Assembly: GCA_020744425.1 (NCBI GenBank)
Contig: JAGMUV010000041.1
Coordinates: forward strand, 1-64,000
Reading direction: 5' to 3'
Length of the DNA: 64,000 nucleotides
Source of the DNA: Dactylonectria macrodidyma
Taxonomy: Eukaryota > Ascomycota > Sordariomycetes > Hypocreales > Nectriaceae
Under the pieces are notes generated by a model. It saw only the letters and a program-made list of their open reading frames with translations. It ran no database searches and had not been told where the DNA came from. Shown here piece by piece: positions 63,424 to 64,000 of this stretch (positions within the stretch are counted from its first letter, which is position 1; each line of letters begins with the position of its first letter). The position numbers and the translations under genes are program-made.

Positions 63424-64000
63424 ATGGGGGGGTGGGGTTGGATGCTACCCTACGTGGGGGGGGCAGAAATCAAGAAATTACATCCAGAAATCCCTCTCGG
63501 CACAATAAAAACAACCCTCCGTCGCGGAGCCCAACGCATTGACAACCGAAGTCAGCCATGGTCAGGGCGGCCACGAGCAATTACAGACGAGACTCGCGAC
63601 TTCATCTACGATACGGTTACGCATACAGACCCGCATATTACACATAGAGAGCTTTTGGATTCAATTGATAATGTCTGCAAAAAAACGGGCTCTTCAAATG
63701 ATCCTACGTGAATTGGGTAAGCGGAAACGTCTCCAAAAAAAGAGTTTGCCTCGCGAGCAGCTTGCACAGGGAGATGTTCATGAGGTTATGCGGCAAAGAG
63801 GTTCAGCAGACGTTTTGGGCTGCCTTTGGGCCTGAAAGTCGTACCGGCTTGATGGCCCTTAATGGCAACGTCAATGCCCTACATATCATTGATCTATATT
63901 CTGCCGTACTACCGGATTTTCTTGATCCAGATGATACCTTTATGCATGATAACCAGTGATCGGAATCGTCTGGTCTGTCTTGGTCTCGGTCTGGTCTAGA
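63424..64000 (+). pseudogene. Tc1/mariner transposase remnant
   Basis: The frames read KLHPEIPLGTIKTTLRRGAQ, then HRELLDSIDNVCKK (helix-turn-helix part), LREL...KRKRLQKKSLP in another frame, and QQTFWAAFGPESRTGLMALN then FLDPDDTFMHDN (DDE core) in a third. Fungal Tc1-like transposases have this order. Frameshifts and missing parts show it is dead. It may continue beyond the window. Confidence 0.7.

Noticed and set aside
1..64000. CRISPR arrays, operons, ribosome binding sites
   Set aside because: The gene structure is eukaryotic; the regular repeats seen are transposon ends with no spacer pattern.

Overview
The window is nuclear DNA of a filamentous ascomycete, most likely Eurotiales (Aspergillus/Penicillium/Talaromyces range). 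The grounds are short introns (about 48-90 nt) with GTRNGN donors and GCTAAC/TACTAAC branch sites, fungal-specific families (DUF3716, DUF6570, DUF1752, a GNT1-like GT8 enzyme, fungal bZIP and HHE hemerythrin proteins), and a typical fungal transposon set. The order assignment is inference from family resemblance; no database was searched.

Most of the window is a transposon graveyard with several young elements. From left to right: Helitron copy 1 (1-4534); an integrase-type DDE transposase with a convergent unknown gene (4574-7199); a Ty1/copia element with two LTRs that look identical (7939-13912), lying inside a DUF3716 gene; a stop-ridden piggyBac (14853-17033); a solo LTR holding a 556-bp TIR element (17375-18105); a Fot1-like fossil; a roughly 1003-residue zinc-finger gene split by a 1500-bp hAT-type element (19095-23748); an autonomous-type hAT (24314-26985); an intact piggyBac (26986-29269); Helitron copy 2 (about 31570-37850), caught between two hAT-like ends that each cut a different related gene; a pogo-family element (43926-45693); a second pogo/Tigger element with a nested MITE (48281-50694); the second copy of the 1500-bp hAT-type element (51924-53423); a 1220-bp hAT-type element (61606-62825); and a Tc1/mariner remnant at the right edge.

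Host genes lie in the gaps: a GT8 glycosyltransferase (40185-41341), a small spliced gene for a ten-cysteine secreted peptide (43139-43498, minus), a hemerythrin-like protein (51163-51800), a bZIP factor (60597-61430), and conserved small proteins. Several host genes are broken: DUF3716, a FAD monooxygenase, a HerA-like ATPase, a nucleoside-phosphorylase domain, DUF1752, and all three members of a family carrying a conserved C-x2-H-x14-H-x5-H motif or related to such a member.

The elements fall into two states. The copia, hAT, second piggyBac and both pogo-type elements have open transposase or polyprotein frames. Helitron copy 1 and the first piggyBac carry stops that look like C-to-T changes at CpA, the signature of repeat-induced point mutation (RIP). 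Exon joins were accepted only where splice signals and reading frame agreed. Element ends were accepted where inverted repeats, and usually target-site duplications, could be read.
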